From positions 124,001 to 188,000 of the forward strand of contig CAKQQS010000001.1 of the NCBI GenBank assembly GCA_934271255.1: a stretch of DNA of 64,000 bases, written 5' to 3'. Below, in pieces: positions 16,625 through 26,000 of the stretch. Within the stretch, counting starts at the first letter, position 1; every line of letters starts with the position of its first letter. The translations under genes and the position numbers were made by a program. This stretch comes from an uncultured Clostridia bacterium (GTDB taxonomy: Bacteria; Bacillota; Clostridia; Christensenellales; Borkfalkiaceae). The notes under the pieces are model-generated. The model worked only from the letters and a program-made list of their open reading frames with translations, searched no databases and was not told the DNA's origin.

Positions 16625-17407
16625 TTATTCGTTTCGGTTTTTCGCGCGTACGTAATACTCGACGTATTTGTCTTCGTACACCTTTTGCGCGTTGCTTAAA
16701 TCCGTGTCGTCGGTTACGTATATCGTTTCGACGTCCTGCGTGGTTCTGTCTTCGTTCTGGAAATACGCTTTCGTCGTTACGTTCCGCTTATCGCCCAAAA
16801 CTTTTACCAAAAAAGTAATGTTCCTTTGCGCCAAAGCCATGCTTGCCGCTGCCGCCTGCGCTCTTTCCGCCGCAGCGACTTTCTCCGCCGCGATTCTTTC
16901 TTGTTCGCGCATTTCTTCAAACTTCTTATATTCGAGAATCTTGTTGACGTAATAAGCGAAATAATAGCAAGACAGCCCTACCGTAAGTATTACCGCGAAC
17001 GCGGCGTACACGAAATAGTCCGCTTTACATTTCGAGCCGAAACAAATCATTCCGCCGGCGGCTGCGAATATCAAAAGCATAACTATGCAATTGTATACCA
17101 ACATGCCGATGCAACGTTTTCTGAAACTTTCCCGTTCGATTTGTTCAAGAAGAAAAACACCGAACAAGGCGTTTATCCACCAACAAGGCGCGCCAAGAAA
17201 CATTGCAGCGAAAATGCACGCTCCCAACATGAAATACTCGTTCTTCAACAACTCCTTTAAGTGATCCATAAGATAATTGAAATCCGTTAAAATAACGAGA
17301 TCCGTTTTACCGATCGCCTTGTTGTAGAATATGAACAGTATAATCAAAGAAGCAGGTATCATAACGCTTAAAAATACGTTAACCGCATTGCTTACCTTTT
17401 GTCTCAT
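16625..17407 (-). CDS. Membrane protein with four helices and a cytoplasmic coiled coil, unknown function
   Basis: A 260-residue protein. The start at 17407 (MRQKVSNAV) follows AAGGAG; earlier in-frame ATGs lie in the leader. Hydrophobic helices are visible at about residues 10-28, 57-85, 97-117 and 129-152. After them comes a charged alanine/glutamate-rich coiled coil (EEMREQERIAAEKVAAAERA, about 163-200) and a soluble C-terminal domain of about 60 residues. No family is recognised. It has its own promoter and terminator, so it is a single-gene unit. Confidence 0.65.
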   Translation of the reverse strand: MRQKVSNAVNVFLSVMIPASLIILFIFYNKAIGKTDLVILTDFNYLMDHLKELLKNEYFMLGACIFAAMFLGAPCWWINALFGVFLLEQIERESFRKRCIGMLVYNCIVMLLIFAAAGGMICFGSKCKADYFVYAAFAVILTVGLSCYYFAYYVNKILEYKKFEEMREQERIAAEKVAAAERAQAAAASMALAQRNITFLVKVLGDKRNVTTKAYFQNEDRTTQDVETIYVTDDTDLSNAQKVYEDKYVEYYVRAKNRNE

Positions 17408-17655
17408 ACGATTCTCCTTACACTTACACATAATATTACATATAGTATAATACACCATTTTTTATGTCATTTCAAGTCAATTGCGGATTTTTTTTAATTT
17501 TTTACGAAAAAACGTGGGAAATCGCCCCGTTTCGGGGATTTTTCCGCCCCGAATCGCAAAACGCATTATTTTCGGTTTGACGCTTTTAACGGTAAAACGT
17601 CGAACGGCTTGTACGAAACCGAAGAAGATATTTTTCGTCAACCGAGTTCAAACGA

Positions 17656-17684
17656 TTGACTTTTTTCACGACCTTGCGTATAAT
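17656..17684 (+). promoter_or_regulatory. Consensus sigma-A promoter of bioY, leaderless layout
   Basis: TTGACT at 17656-17661, 17 bp, TATAAT at 17679-17684. The ATG at 17692 comes seven bases later with no Shine-Dalgarno sequence. No BirA-type operator is seen. The interval should be read as 17656-17684. Confidence 0.82.
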
Positions 17685-17691
17685 TTTTTCT

Positions 17692-18336
17692 ATGAGAATA
17701 GAGAAAAATATGCTCTCTCAACCCGCAGAGAGTACTGAAAATAACAAAACGGAAAACAAACGGGCGGTAACGGACGTTTGTTATATAGGCGTGTTCGTGG
17801 CGGTAATCGCCGTATGCGCCCAAATTGCCATATACGTCGGCGAAATCCCCTATACCTTACAAACTCTCGCCGTGTGTCTTGCGGCGGGACTCTTAGGGTT
17901 AAAACGGGGCGTAACGTGCGTTTTCGTATACGTTTTAATGGGAATATTCGGTATACCCGTTTTTTCGGGATACAAAAACTTTTACGCACTTATAGGCGGG
18001 GCTTCGGCAGGCTACGTCGTCGGGTTCGCGTTCACCGCGGGCATCGTAGGATTTGCTTCCGACAGATTGCGTAAAATAGGCGACAAGACCAAAAATAAAA
18101 CGGCAAGTCAAATAATTCAACTCGCCGTACTCGTTCTTTCTATGGTTATAGGCGTTGTTCTTTGCTATGCTTTCGGCACGTTGTGGTTTATGTTCGTATA
18201 CAAAGGCAGCGTAACGACTCAAAACCTTCAAATCGCTTTGGCTTATTGCGTTTACCCCTACGTTATCGCGGACGCCGTAAAAATAGCCGTCGCGGCAATT
18301 TTGGTAAACCGTTTGAAAAGATACGTTAAAGAGTAA
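17692..18336 (+). CDS. bioY: Biotin ECF transporter S component BioY
   Basis: A 214-residue integral membrane protein that binds biotin for an energy-coupling factor transporter. After a polar N-terminal tail of about 30 residues, the BioY hallmarks appear: VGEIPYTLQTLAVCLAAGLL, GLKRGVTCVFVYVLMGIFGI, and the glycine-rich GGASAGYVVGFAF. It ends in a basic tail. The start at 17692 is chosen because the promoter -35 overlaps the ATG at 17656, so the longer frame is not transcribed. No EcfA or EcfT genes are nearby, which is normal for group II ECF systems, and there are no biotin synthesis genes in the window, suggesting biotin is scavenged. Confidence 0.9.
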   Translation: MRIEKNMLSQPAESTENNKTENKRAVTDVCYIGVFVAVIAVCAQIAIYVGEIPYTLQTLAVCLAAGLLGLKRGVTCVFVYVLMGIFGIPVFSGYKNFYALIGGASAGYVVGFAFTAGIVGFASDRLRKIGDKTKNKTASQIIQLAVLVLSMVIGVVLCYAFGTLWFMFVYKGSVTTQNLQIALAYCVYPYVIADAVKIAVAAILVNRLKRYVKE

Positions 18337-18383
18337 CTCTGTCGACATACCTTTTTAACCCGTTTGGGTTTGTAAAAAACATA

Positions 18384-18407
18384 ACTCCCGACCTGTTCGT
18401 CGGGAGT
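18384..18407. terminator. Bidirectional terminator after bioY
   Basis: ACTCCCGAC at 18384-18392 pairs with GTCGGGAGT at 18399-18407, followed by TTTTTAT on the plus strand and TTATGTTTTTT on the minus strand. Confidence 0.88.
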
Positions 18408-18464
18408 TTTTATATTTTCCTTTAAATCCGTCGCCGTTATACGCGGCGTTTTTTCGTATTTTAC

Positions 18465-18550
18465 CGCATACTCGCCGCTCTTTTGCGTACGGCGTGTTTC
18501 GTTTTGTCGCATACTCGTCGCCCATTTGCGTACGGCGTTTAACCTTTTTC
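18465..18550. repeat. Imperfect 43-bp tandem repeat downstream of the large glycan operon
   Basis: A 31-base segment beginning CGCATACTCG and ending GCGTACGGCGT occurs at 18465 and again at 18508 with three mismatches. No coding or folding function is apparent. Confidence 0.65.
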
Positions 18551-18560
18551 GACGGCGGGG

Positions 18561-20033
18561 TTATTCGGCAAGTCTGCCGTGAGCGACTCCTTTATAGTCG
18601 TCAAGGAAAAACTCGGCTCTTTTTTTCATGCTTACGCCTATCGTGTCATCTTTAAAGCCAAGCGATATAAACAAGTTGCCGAAATTAGAGTCCGTTATAT
18701 ACGCTCTTATAAGCAAGTTTTCTTTACCGACGCACTCGCAAACGGCTACCGTATTCTGCCGCCTTTTCGACGGAACGCCGACTTGCTCCGAATAGTAGTC
18801 TTCTTCGGGGAATACGCCTTTAACGAACTTGTTTACGCCGAAATCGAAACTTTTTTCGCCGCGTTCGTTTTCGTAAACGAACTTACCGCAATCGCCCCGA
18901 AAAATCAATTTTACCCATTTGATTTTCATATCGTTGTCTTCTAAAAGGTATTTTTTGCCGTTGATTTTTTCTATTAAGCCGTAATCCGCGTCGACGCCTG
19001 ACAAAGGTAACGAATATTCGCTTAAAACCTTTTGTAATTCCGTGTCGTCCGTATTGCCGCAAACAAGTCCGTCCGAAATACCGTCGTTTATTTCTCTGAC
19101 CCATTCGTAAAGCAAATCCCCGCAAAAGTCGTAACCGTCCACCTGCGTGTCGCCGTTGCAACAAAAAACGAGATTCGTTTCGGGAAAACAAAACATATAT
19201 TGCGAACCCATTCCGTACATCGAAAAGCCTTCGTCCGTTACCCAAAACTGAAAGCCGTACCCCATGGCGTTTCTGGGCGTAAAGTTGTTTTCGACGTAGT
19301 TGTTTATCTGTCTGGACGTCGCTGTTTCTATATACTCTTTCGAGAGTATTTGTTTTCCGTTTACGTTGCCCTTGTTCAGCAAAAGAACGCCGACTCTCGC
19401 AAAGTCGCGCAAGGCGCAAACCACGCCGCTGGCACCCCAAGCGTGTCCGTCGGGGGATTTGACGCACCAAACGTTTTTGACGCCTATTTCGTCGAATTCG
19501 GGGCGTAAATAGTCAACGAACGTTTTGCCCGTCAGTTTTTCGACAAGACAACCCAAAACGTAACTGCTCGAAGAGTTGTAATCGAAAATCCTGCCCGAAA
19601 TCTTTGAACTTTTTACTTTGAAAAAACTTTCGAGCCACCCTAAATCTTTTCTCATGCCGTACGAGTCCGTTTCCATAGGAACAGCCATTTTCAGCATGTC
19701 TTCGATCGTCGTTTCGGCAATCAGTTCGTCCGTATTATCGTCGACGTATTCGGGGTAATAGTCGCATATTTTGTCGGTTAATTTTATTTTGTTTTCGCCG
19801 AGCAGTTTGATTATCGCCAAAGCGACGAAAGATTTACTGCAAGAATACAAACGGTGTTCAAAGTTTTCGTCGAAAAAAGGTTTCGCGTACGCTTCCGCGA
19901 CAGTCTTCTCGTTTCTTACGAAAATAAACGAGTGAATATTCATCTTGTATCTTTTGATTTTTTCAACGAATCCTATTATTTTTTCGGGCGATATTCCCGC
20001 CTTTTCGGGGGTTGTTTTTTCTAAATTATACAT
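18561..20033 (-). CDS. Serine beta-lactamase-fold hydrolase (class C/esterase-like)
   Basis: A 490-residue cytosolic protein; the start at 20033 (MYNLEKTTPEKAG) has AAAGGAAAAG upstream. The N-terminal 330 residues carry the beta-lactamase/DD-peptidase fold: SCSK at 64-67 with the acylating Ser64 and Lys67, GRIFDYNSSSSYVLG with Tyr152 as the second-motif tyrosine, and VWCVKSPDGHAWGASGV in the middle. About 160 extra C-terminal residues form a beta-rich domain. There is no signal peptide, so it is more likely an esterase acting on an imported glycan or conjugate than an antibiotic resistance enzyme. It is the last gene of the glycan operon, behind a strong stem-loop. Confidence 0.78.
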   Translation of the reverse strand: MYNLEKTTPEKAGISPEKIIGFVEKIKRYKMNIHSFIFVRNEKTVAEAYAKPFFDENFEHRLYSCSKSFVALAIIKLLGENKIKLTDKICDYYPEYVDDNTDELIAETTIEDMLKMAVPMETDSYGMRKDLGWLESFFKVKSSKISGRIFDYNSSSSYVLGCLVEKLTGKTFVDYLRPEFDEIGVKNVWCVKSPDGHAWGASGVVCALRDFARVGVLLLNKGNVNGKQILSKEYIETATSRQINNYVENNFTPRNAMGYGFQFWVTDEGFSMYGMGSQYMFCFPETNLVFCCNGDTQVDGYDFCGDLLYEWVREINDGISDGLVCGNTDDTELQKVLSEYSLPLSGVDADYGLIEKINGKKYLLEDNDMKIKWVKLIFRGDCGKFVYENERGEKSFDFGVNKFVKGVFPEEDYYSEQVGVPSKRRQNTVAVCECVGKENLLIRAYITDSNFGNLFISLGFKDDTIGVSMKKRAEFFLDDYKGVAHGRLAE

Positions 20034-20051
20034 AAACTTTTCCTTTTGCAA

Positions 20052-20080
20052 CAAGCCTTTCCCGTAGCGGGAAAGGCTTG
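20052..20080 (-). other. Intercistronic stem-loop before the beta-lactamase-fold gene
   Basis: CAAGCCTTTCCCG at 20052-20064 pairs perfectly with CGGGAAAGGCTTG at 20068-20080 around a 3-base loop. It sits in the 54-base gap between two operon genes and lacks a T run, so it may protect or separate mRNA segments rather than terminate. Confidence 0.75.
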
Positions 20081-20087
20081 AAAATTG

Positions 20088-21635
20088 TCAGTAAGGCATT
20101 ACGTAAACGGCGTGTCCTGCCGCAAGGTCAAAGGAAATCTTACCGTCGACCAACGGTTTAATTTCTTGTTTACCCTTGTAGTAAACGACTGCCGCTTTGT
20201 ATTTGCCGCCGAAGTTCATCGTCGCGTTTAACTCTACGTTGCCCATCTTCTGGTTGGACGGCGCTTGCGGGTTCATCAACATATACATATATTGATTTTT
20301 AGCCGAGTCGTAAAGTTCGGTTACCATAGCCATCTGACCTGCCTGATGTTCGACGTCTTTTAATACCTTGAACGTGTCTAATTCTTCGTTCTCGCCGAAC
20401 GCGTACGATAAGAACGTGGTCGGGAAAGAAGTAGGTTTAGTGTAATAATAACGCATTCCCTGATATTCGAAGTTCAACAAAACCGGCGCGAAAGACTGCA
20501 TTTCGCCCATGATTTTTTTCATGGTGTAATACAGCGGCGTTCTTTCTCCCGCTCTCGTTATGAAAGCAGATCCGTCGTAAAACTCCGCGTCTACGCTGTT
20601 TTGTTGTTTTGCCCAGTAGGTGAAACACGAATACGTCGAAACGCCGAAGCCCATGTACGCGTTCATTTGCCAGTACATTTCGCTTTGGTTGGGCGCTTTA
20701 AGCCAAACGGCGTTACCTTGCAAATCGCCTAAACCCATCGTTTGCGCGACGGCGTCGATTTTGCAATTGTATTTTTTCGCTACTTTATTGACTATTCTCA
20801 GGTTTCTCAAATGAGTGTCTAAAATATAGTAACTCGTAGCGACGCCTTGTACGGTTCTCTGACGAATGGGATACGAGTCGAAACATATTCTGTCGCACCC
20901 CGACCATTCGCAAAATTGTTCGAGATACAACTCGTATTGCGCTTCGACTTTAAGTTTTCCTTCGTCCGTTGCGGGATCCTGAAACCTTCCGCTCGACGCG
21001 GTGTCGTCCAAAGGCAATAAGTTGAGTTGAACGTATATTCCTTCCAACGCGTCTTCGCAAGCCTTGTATACTTGCGCCGCTTGGGGAAGTTGGTCGTAGA
21101 ACGGTTCGTCGACGAGCATTACGCCGAAGAACGCAGGGTGGTCTTTATAATCGTTCAGACAAGTTCTTATAAACGCTACCAACGCTTCGTAATCGGCAAA
21201 AGTTTTGCCTTCGCCTACGATAGGCGTTCTGCTTTCGGATAACGCTTCTATTCTCGAATCGAATACGATAACGCGTTTAACACCCGCTTCGTAAGCCCTG
21301 TCCATCGTTTGTTTAAGTTGGCTCGTTTCAAACTTTTCGCCCCTGTAAGGCTCGTTGCCTTGTAAAAGCAAAACGTTAAAACCCGCGTCTTTATATTCTT
21401 TGTATCTTTCGACGGTTCTGAAATCTTGGCCTACGTTAAATTGTTCGTCGTCGCGGAACCACGTTCCGTCGGTGGGACCCGTGTAGCCGTACGTCAGAAA
21501 CTCTCCCGTCGCGTTCGAGTAATCGGGCGCGCCGGACAAGTCGACGGACGAAGAAGAATCGCAACCGTAAAATATCAATGAGAACATCAATATCGCTAAG
21601 GTTATGATCGCCGTCATTGTTTTCTTTAATTTCAT
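20088..21635 (-). CDS. Exported lipoprotein, putative TIM-barrel glycoside hydrolase (paralog of the neighbour)
   Basis: A 515-residue lipoprotein with signal peptide and lipobox FYGC (Cys25). The catalytic-looking core matches its upstream neighbour: VGQDFRTVERYKEYKDAGFN, GNEPYRGE, HPAFFGVMLVDEP (Asp176-Glu177), CFDSYPIR, the APNQSEMYWQMN block with FTYWAKQQNS, and GERTPLYYTMKKIMGEM. DEP at a predicted strand end and the later acidic and aromatic blocks fit a clan A (beta/alpha)8 glycosidase, but I do not recognise a named family. It follows the cytosolic paralog by 12 bases. Likely a surface enzyme acting on the same glycan; the function is inferred. Confidence 0.65.
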   Translation of the reverse strand: MKLKKTMTAIITLAILMFSLIFYGCDSSSSVDLSGAPDYSNATGEFLTYGYTGPTDGTWFRDDEQFNVGQDFRTVERYKEYKDAGFNVLLLQGNEPYRGEKFETSQLKQTMDRAYEAGVKRVIVFDSRIEALSESRTPIVGEGKTFADYEALVAFIRTCLNDYKDHPAFFGVMLVDEPFYDQLPQAAQVYKACEDALEGIYVQLNLLPLDDTASSGRFQDPATDEGKLKVEAQYELYLEQFCEWSGCDRICFDSYPIRQRTVQGVATSYYILDTHLRNLRIVNKVAKKYNCKIDAVAQTMGLGDLQGNAVWLKAPNQSEMYWQMNAYMGFGVSTYSCFTYWAKQQNSVDAEFYDGSAFITRAGERTPLYYTMKKIMGEMQSFAPVLLNFEYQGMRYYYTKPTSFPTTFLSYAFGENEELDTFKVLKDVEHQAGQMAMVTELYDSAKNQYMYMLMNPQAPSNQKMGNVELNATMNFGGKYKAAVVYYKGKQEIKPLVDGKISFDLAAGHAVYVMPY

Positions 21636-21647
21636 AAATTTGCTCCT

Positions 21648-23006
21648 TTATTTTATTACGATGAAAATACTGTCTCCGCTGTCTAACGAAAGATTGTTCA
21701 AATCAACCCCTTTGCCGTCGGGATTTTTTAAGGAGAACGTTTTTCCGACCGTTCCGCAGTTGATTTGAACTTTCATAACGTTTGCACCTTTAATTTCTCC
21801 GCGCGGATCGTTTGCATTGAAAATGCAAATTACTTTATCGTTCGTCGGGTTGTGTCTGAGCAACGTAACCACGACGGACGTTTTACCGTCGCCGACGATT
21901 TCCACGTACTCGCCGAAATCGGGTTTAAGCATCGTTTCCATGTGCGGTAACGGTTGAGGTAAATCGGTGTAATAAGTGCTGTTCACGTACGAGCAATCGA
22001 GCAAATAATCGCTTATCTCCGACAACTCGCCGTGGATTTTTTGCATTGCGTAATAAAGCGGCGTTCTATGACCGTCCTGAGTCATAAACGACGAGCCGTC
22101 GACGTAATGTTCGACTAAACTGTTCCTTTGTTTCCGCCAGTAAGTAAAGTACGCGATGCTCTTGATACCGAAACCCAGCACGCAGTTTACCTGCCAACGC
22201 ATTTCCTGTTCGTTGGGAGCGCGGTATACTATTTTGTTGTAAGCGTAAAAGGCTTGCGTCTGACATACGAAGTTAAAAGTCAAATCTCTTTTTCTTACTT
22301 CTTCCGCCGCTATCTGCAAACCGAGTAAATGTTCGTTTCTGATAAAGTACCCTTCTTTCGGCTCTAATCTCATAGGATACGAGTCGTACATCAAAAACGG
22401 CATACCCGTCGAATCAAGGTAGTTACAAATATATTGACGGTACGCTTCCGATTCGGTCATATTTTCAAAACGTTCGACCATAAGTTCGCCGTGTCCGAGA
22501 TAATATGGTAAAATATTGTTTTGAATATGAATCTTCGGATTTACCTTTCTTATCGCTTTTATTATTTGTGAAAGCGAAAGTATTTGAAACCAACGCGGTT
22601 CGTCGACGAGCATTACGCCCATAAACGCGGGGTGATGAATATAATCTTTTATGCAATACGCAACGAACTCTTCGAGTTCCTTTTCCGTTTTAAAACGCTT
22701 TCCTTCGCCGATGATTCCGCCCGTTACTTCCGAGCAATCGAACAAGCGTTTGTCGTATATGATGATTTTGTCCAAACCCGCTTCGTAGGCTCTGTCCATA
22801 TTCAGTTTGGTCTGGCTGTGTTCCCACCCTTCGCCGTAATACGGATCGTTGCCTTCGAGCATAAGCACGTTAAAACCGCAGTCGCGATAGATTTTGTATT
22901 GCTCTACCGTTCTGAAATCGTGGTTCTGCGTAAAAAGACGATCTTTGTAAAAGTACGTTCCGTCCGTATTAGAAGAATAACCGTATAATATAAATTTTTT
23001 GTCCAT
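21648..23006 (-). CDS. Cytosolic putative TIM-barrel glycoside hydrolase
   Basis: A 452-residue protein without signal peptide. It aligns along its length with the adjacent lipoprotein: FILYGYSSNTDGTYF, HDFRTVEQYKIYRDCGFNVL, GNDPYYGE, HPAFMGVMLVDEP (Asp135-Glu136), YDSYPMR, APNEQEMRWQVNCVLGFG, FTYWRKQRNS and HRTPLYYAMQKIHGEL. The C-terminal 100 residues are a beta-sandwich-like tail. Having one exported and one cytosolic copy side by side suggests stepwise degradation outside and inside the cell. The first residue follows AAGGAATAAATCAAG. No named family is recognised. Confidence 0.65.
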   Translation of the reverse strand: MDKKFILYGYSSNTDGTYFYKDRLFTQNHDFRTVEQYKIYRDCGFNVLMLEGNDPYYGEGWEHSQTKLNMDRAYEAGLDKIIIYDKRLFDCSEVTGGIIGEGKRFKTEKELEEFVAYCIKDYIHHPAFMGVMLVDEPRWFQILSLSQIIKAIRKVNPKIHIQNNILPYYLGHGELMVERFENMTESEAYRQYICNYLDSTGMPFLMYDSYPMRLEPKEGYFIRNEHLLGLQIAAEEVRKRDLTFNFVCQTQAFYAYNKIVYRAPNEQEMRWQVNCVLGFGIKSIAYFTYWRKQRNSLVEHYVDGSSFMTQDGHRTPLYYAMQKIHGELSEISDYLLDCSYVNSTYYTDLPQPLPHMETMLKPDFGEYVEIVGDGKTSVVVTLLRHNPTNDKVICIFNANDPRGEIKGANVMKVQINCGTVGKTFSLKNPDGKGVDLNNLSLDSGDSIFIVIK

Positions 23007-23034
23007 CTTGATTTATTCCTTTTGTTTTACGGTC

Positions 23035-23068
23035 TTTTCTTGCCGTATTCAACGATACGGCAAGAAAA
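23035..23068 (-). other. Long intercistronic stem-loop after the giant lipoprotein gene
   Basis: TTTTCTTGCCGTAT at 23035-23048 pairs with ATACGGCAAGAAAA at 23055-23068, a perfect 14-bp stem with a 6-base loop, in the 78-base gap between the 1858-residue lipoprotein gene and the cytosolic glycosidase gene. The minus-strand sequence after it (GACCGTAAAAC) has no T run. Confidence 0.8.
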
Positions 23069-23084
23069 CCCGTTTGTAAAATTA

Positions 23085-26000
23085 TTACGCTTTTTTAATA
23101 ATTTTGTAATCGAACGTAATCGACGTTCCGCTTTCTACGTTCGCGCCGTAAACGACTGCGTAAGTGTTATGGAGCGATATCGTGCATAATCTTACGTCTT
23201 TTTCAAACACTCTTATTTCCGTTTCAACGCCTTCGTCGTTAACTGACGCCAAAGAACATTTAACGAAAACGAACTGTTCGTCGTAATATCTCGTCGATAC
23301 TCTGTAAACGTACTTAACGCCGTCTTGCAATTTTCCCATTGAAATCGCATTAGCGTCCGTATCCGTGTGCTGATTTACGTTCTTGCACAATTCACCCGCG
23401 TAGTCGCGGCTTGCATAAACGTTTATCGTGTTCAAAGCCGCTTTGCTGCCCGGATCGAGTAAGAACGGTCCTACGTAGTACATTCTTCCGTTATGGGTTG
23501 CGTTTACGTGCGACGTTTGTATAAAGATACCCGTGTTGTCCGTTCCGCCGCTGATTGCGTTTACGCCGTTTTTGTTTACGAACAATCCTACGTTAGGAAT
23601 GTTTTTGCCTACGAATCTGAACTCCAACGTGTCTCCCGCTTCGTATTTACCGAGTCCGCGATTGTCGAAATATCCCGTAAATCCGCTCGTGCTGGCGTAA
23701 TCGACAACGGCGTTGGCTAACGTCAATCTGCCTTCGTACGCTTCTACGGGGTTTACGTCGTATTCAAAGGTTATGGGAGCGTCGACGAAACGACCTGCTC
23801 CGTAAGCGACCGCATAAGTGTTTTCCAAAGTCGGCAAATAGTGTTCAAACGTCTTGACGATGTTCTTTACCAAAATAACTTCGCCGTCGACTACCTTATA
23901 CAATACCGCGCTCAACGTGATTTTCTTGCCGTCGATTTCGCATTTAGACGTAGATATTCTGTAAATGTAGTCCGTGTTTTCGTCTAATTGTCCCATTGAT
24001 AACAATGAAGTATTGTTGGGATCGCTGTGGTCTATCGCTAATCTGAGGTTTTCGCCTACCGTTCTGTTGTATACATAGTCGGACTTGCCTGCGAGCGTTC
24101 TGTACGCGCCGACGCTACCCGCGTCGAGCAAGAAAGGTCCCGTAACGTAAAATCTGTTGTTGTACGCGTCGCCGTAGAAACAGGAAGTCTGTACGAAAAT
24201 ACCCGTATTTTCCGTTCCGCCGTTTACCGCGTTTACGCCGTTTTTGTTTACGAACAAACCGACGTTGGGAATGTTTTTGCCTTTGAACTTAAATTGTAAC
24301 GTATCGCCGACTTTATATTCGCCTAATCCCAAATAATCGAAGGAACCTCTAAATCCTACTCTTTCGTCCCCTTCCATTATTTCGTCGAGTCTGGTCGTGT
24401 CGAGCGTTACCGTACCGGACGTAACGGGAATATCGTATTCCGGTCTTATTTCGTAACCGAACGTTATCGCCGCATTGTGGTGGTTGCCCGCGCCGTATAC
24501 GATTGCATAAGTACCTTCGAGAGTAGGTAAGTTGTGCGTTATTTCTTTTTCGTACGACGCTACTAATTCGTATTTTTCGTCCTTAACGGTGTACAGTTTG
24601 AGTATAATCAAAACTTTGCTTGCATCCGAACCCGCCAACGTGGATACGCGATATACGTATTCGGTGTTCGCGTCCAGATTGCTTATGCCGAACGGCGAGT
24701 TTACCTGAACGGCGTATTCCATATTCGCTCCGAGGAAGGTACGCCATACGAAGTTTTCTTGTCCCGGAAGCGTTCTGTACGCGTCTACGCTGCCCGCGTC
24801 TAACATAAACGGACCCGCGATGTACAATCTTTGGTTATATACGTCGCCGTAATAACCCGAAGTTTGTAAGAATATACCCGTGTTTTCGGTACCGCCGCCT
24901 ATCGCGTTGACGGAACTCTTGTTCGTGAACAATGCAACGTTGGGGATATTGTTGCCTTTGAACGTGAATTGCAACGTGTCGCCGACGGCGTAACTGCCGA
25001 GTCCTTTATAATCGTAATTACCCGTAAAGCCTACGCAAACCTTATTATCTTGTATTTCCGTTACTTGCGCTACGTTGAGCGTTAAGGAGCCTGCCGAAAC
25101 GGTTATATCGTAATCGGGATTTACTTCGTAATCGAACGTGATTGCTCTCTTGTGTTGATTGCCCGCGCCGTATACGATTGCGTAAGTTCCTTCGAGAGAA
25201 GGTAAGTTGTGAACGATTTCTTTTTGATAAGATTCTACCAAGCCGTACTGTCCGTTTTTAACGCTGTATAATTTGAGTAAAAGTACGACTTTGCTTGCGT
25301 CCGAACCCGCAGCCGTGGATATACGGTATACGTAATTCGTATTCGCGTCCAAATTGCTTATGCCGAACGGCGAGTTTACCTGAACGCCGTATTCGATGTT
25401 CGCGCCGAGCCACGTACGCCATACGAAATCTTCTCTTCCCGGAAGAGTTTTGTAAGCGTCTACGCTGCCCGCGTCTAACATGAACGGTCCCGAAATATAC
25501 AATCTCTGGTTATATACTTCGCCGTAATAACCCGAAGTCTGTAAGAAGATACCCGTGTTTTCGGTGCCGCCGCCTATCGCGTTGACGGAACTCTTGTTCG
25601 TGAACAATGCAACGTTGGGGATATTGTTGCCTTTGAACGTGAATTGCAACGTGTCGCCGACAGAATAACTGCCGAGTCCTTTATAATCGTAGTCGCCCGT
25701 AAAGCCTACGCAAACCTTATTGTCTTGTATTTCCGTTACTTGCGCTACGTTGAGCGTCAGCGTTCCGCTGGGTTCAAACGTTTCGGGCTGTTTTGCAAAC
25801 TTTTCGTAAACGAATTCGATGTCTTTGTTGGAAAATCCGCCCGTTCCGTACGCTACGGCGTAGGTGTTTTCCAACGAAGTCATATAGTGTTTAACGTCTT
25901 TCGTGAACTCGCCTACCAACACTCTGTTGTCGTCGATTACTTTATAAAGCGTCAATTTGATTACGACGTTGCCCGCAGTCGACGATTGAGCGGTTTCTAC

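Noticed and set aside
17408..17691. Possible riboswitch or BirA operator before bioY
   Set aside because: The bioY promoter leaves almost no leader RNA, and no BirA-like inverted repeat is visible. A small CCCCG/CGGGG hairpin near 17525 is not specific.
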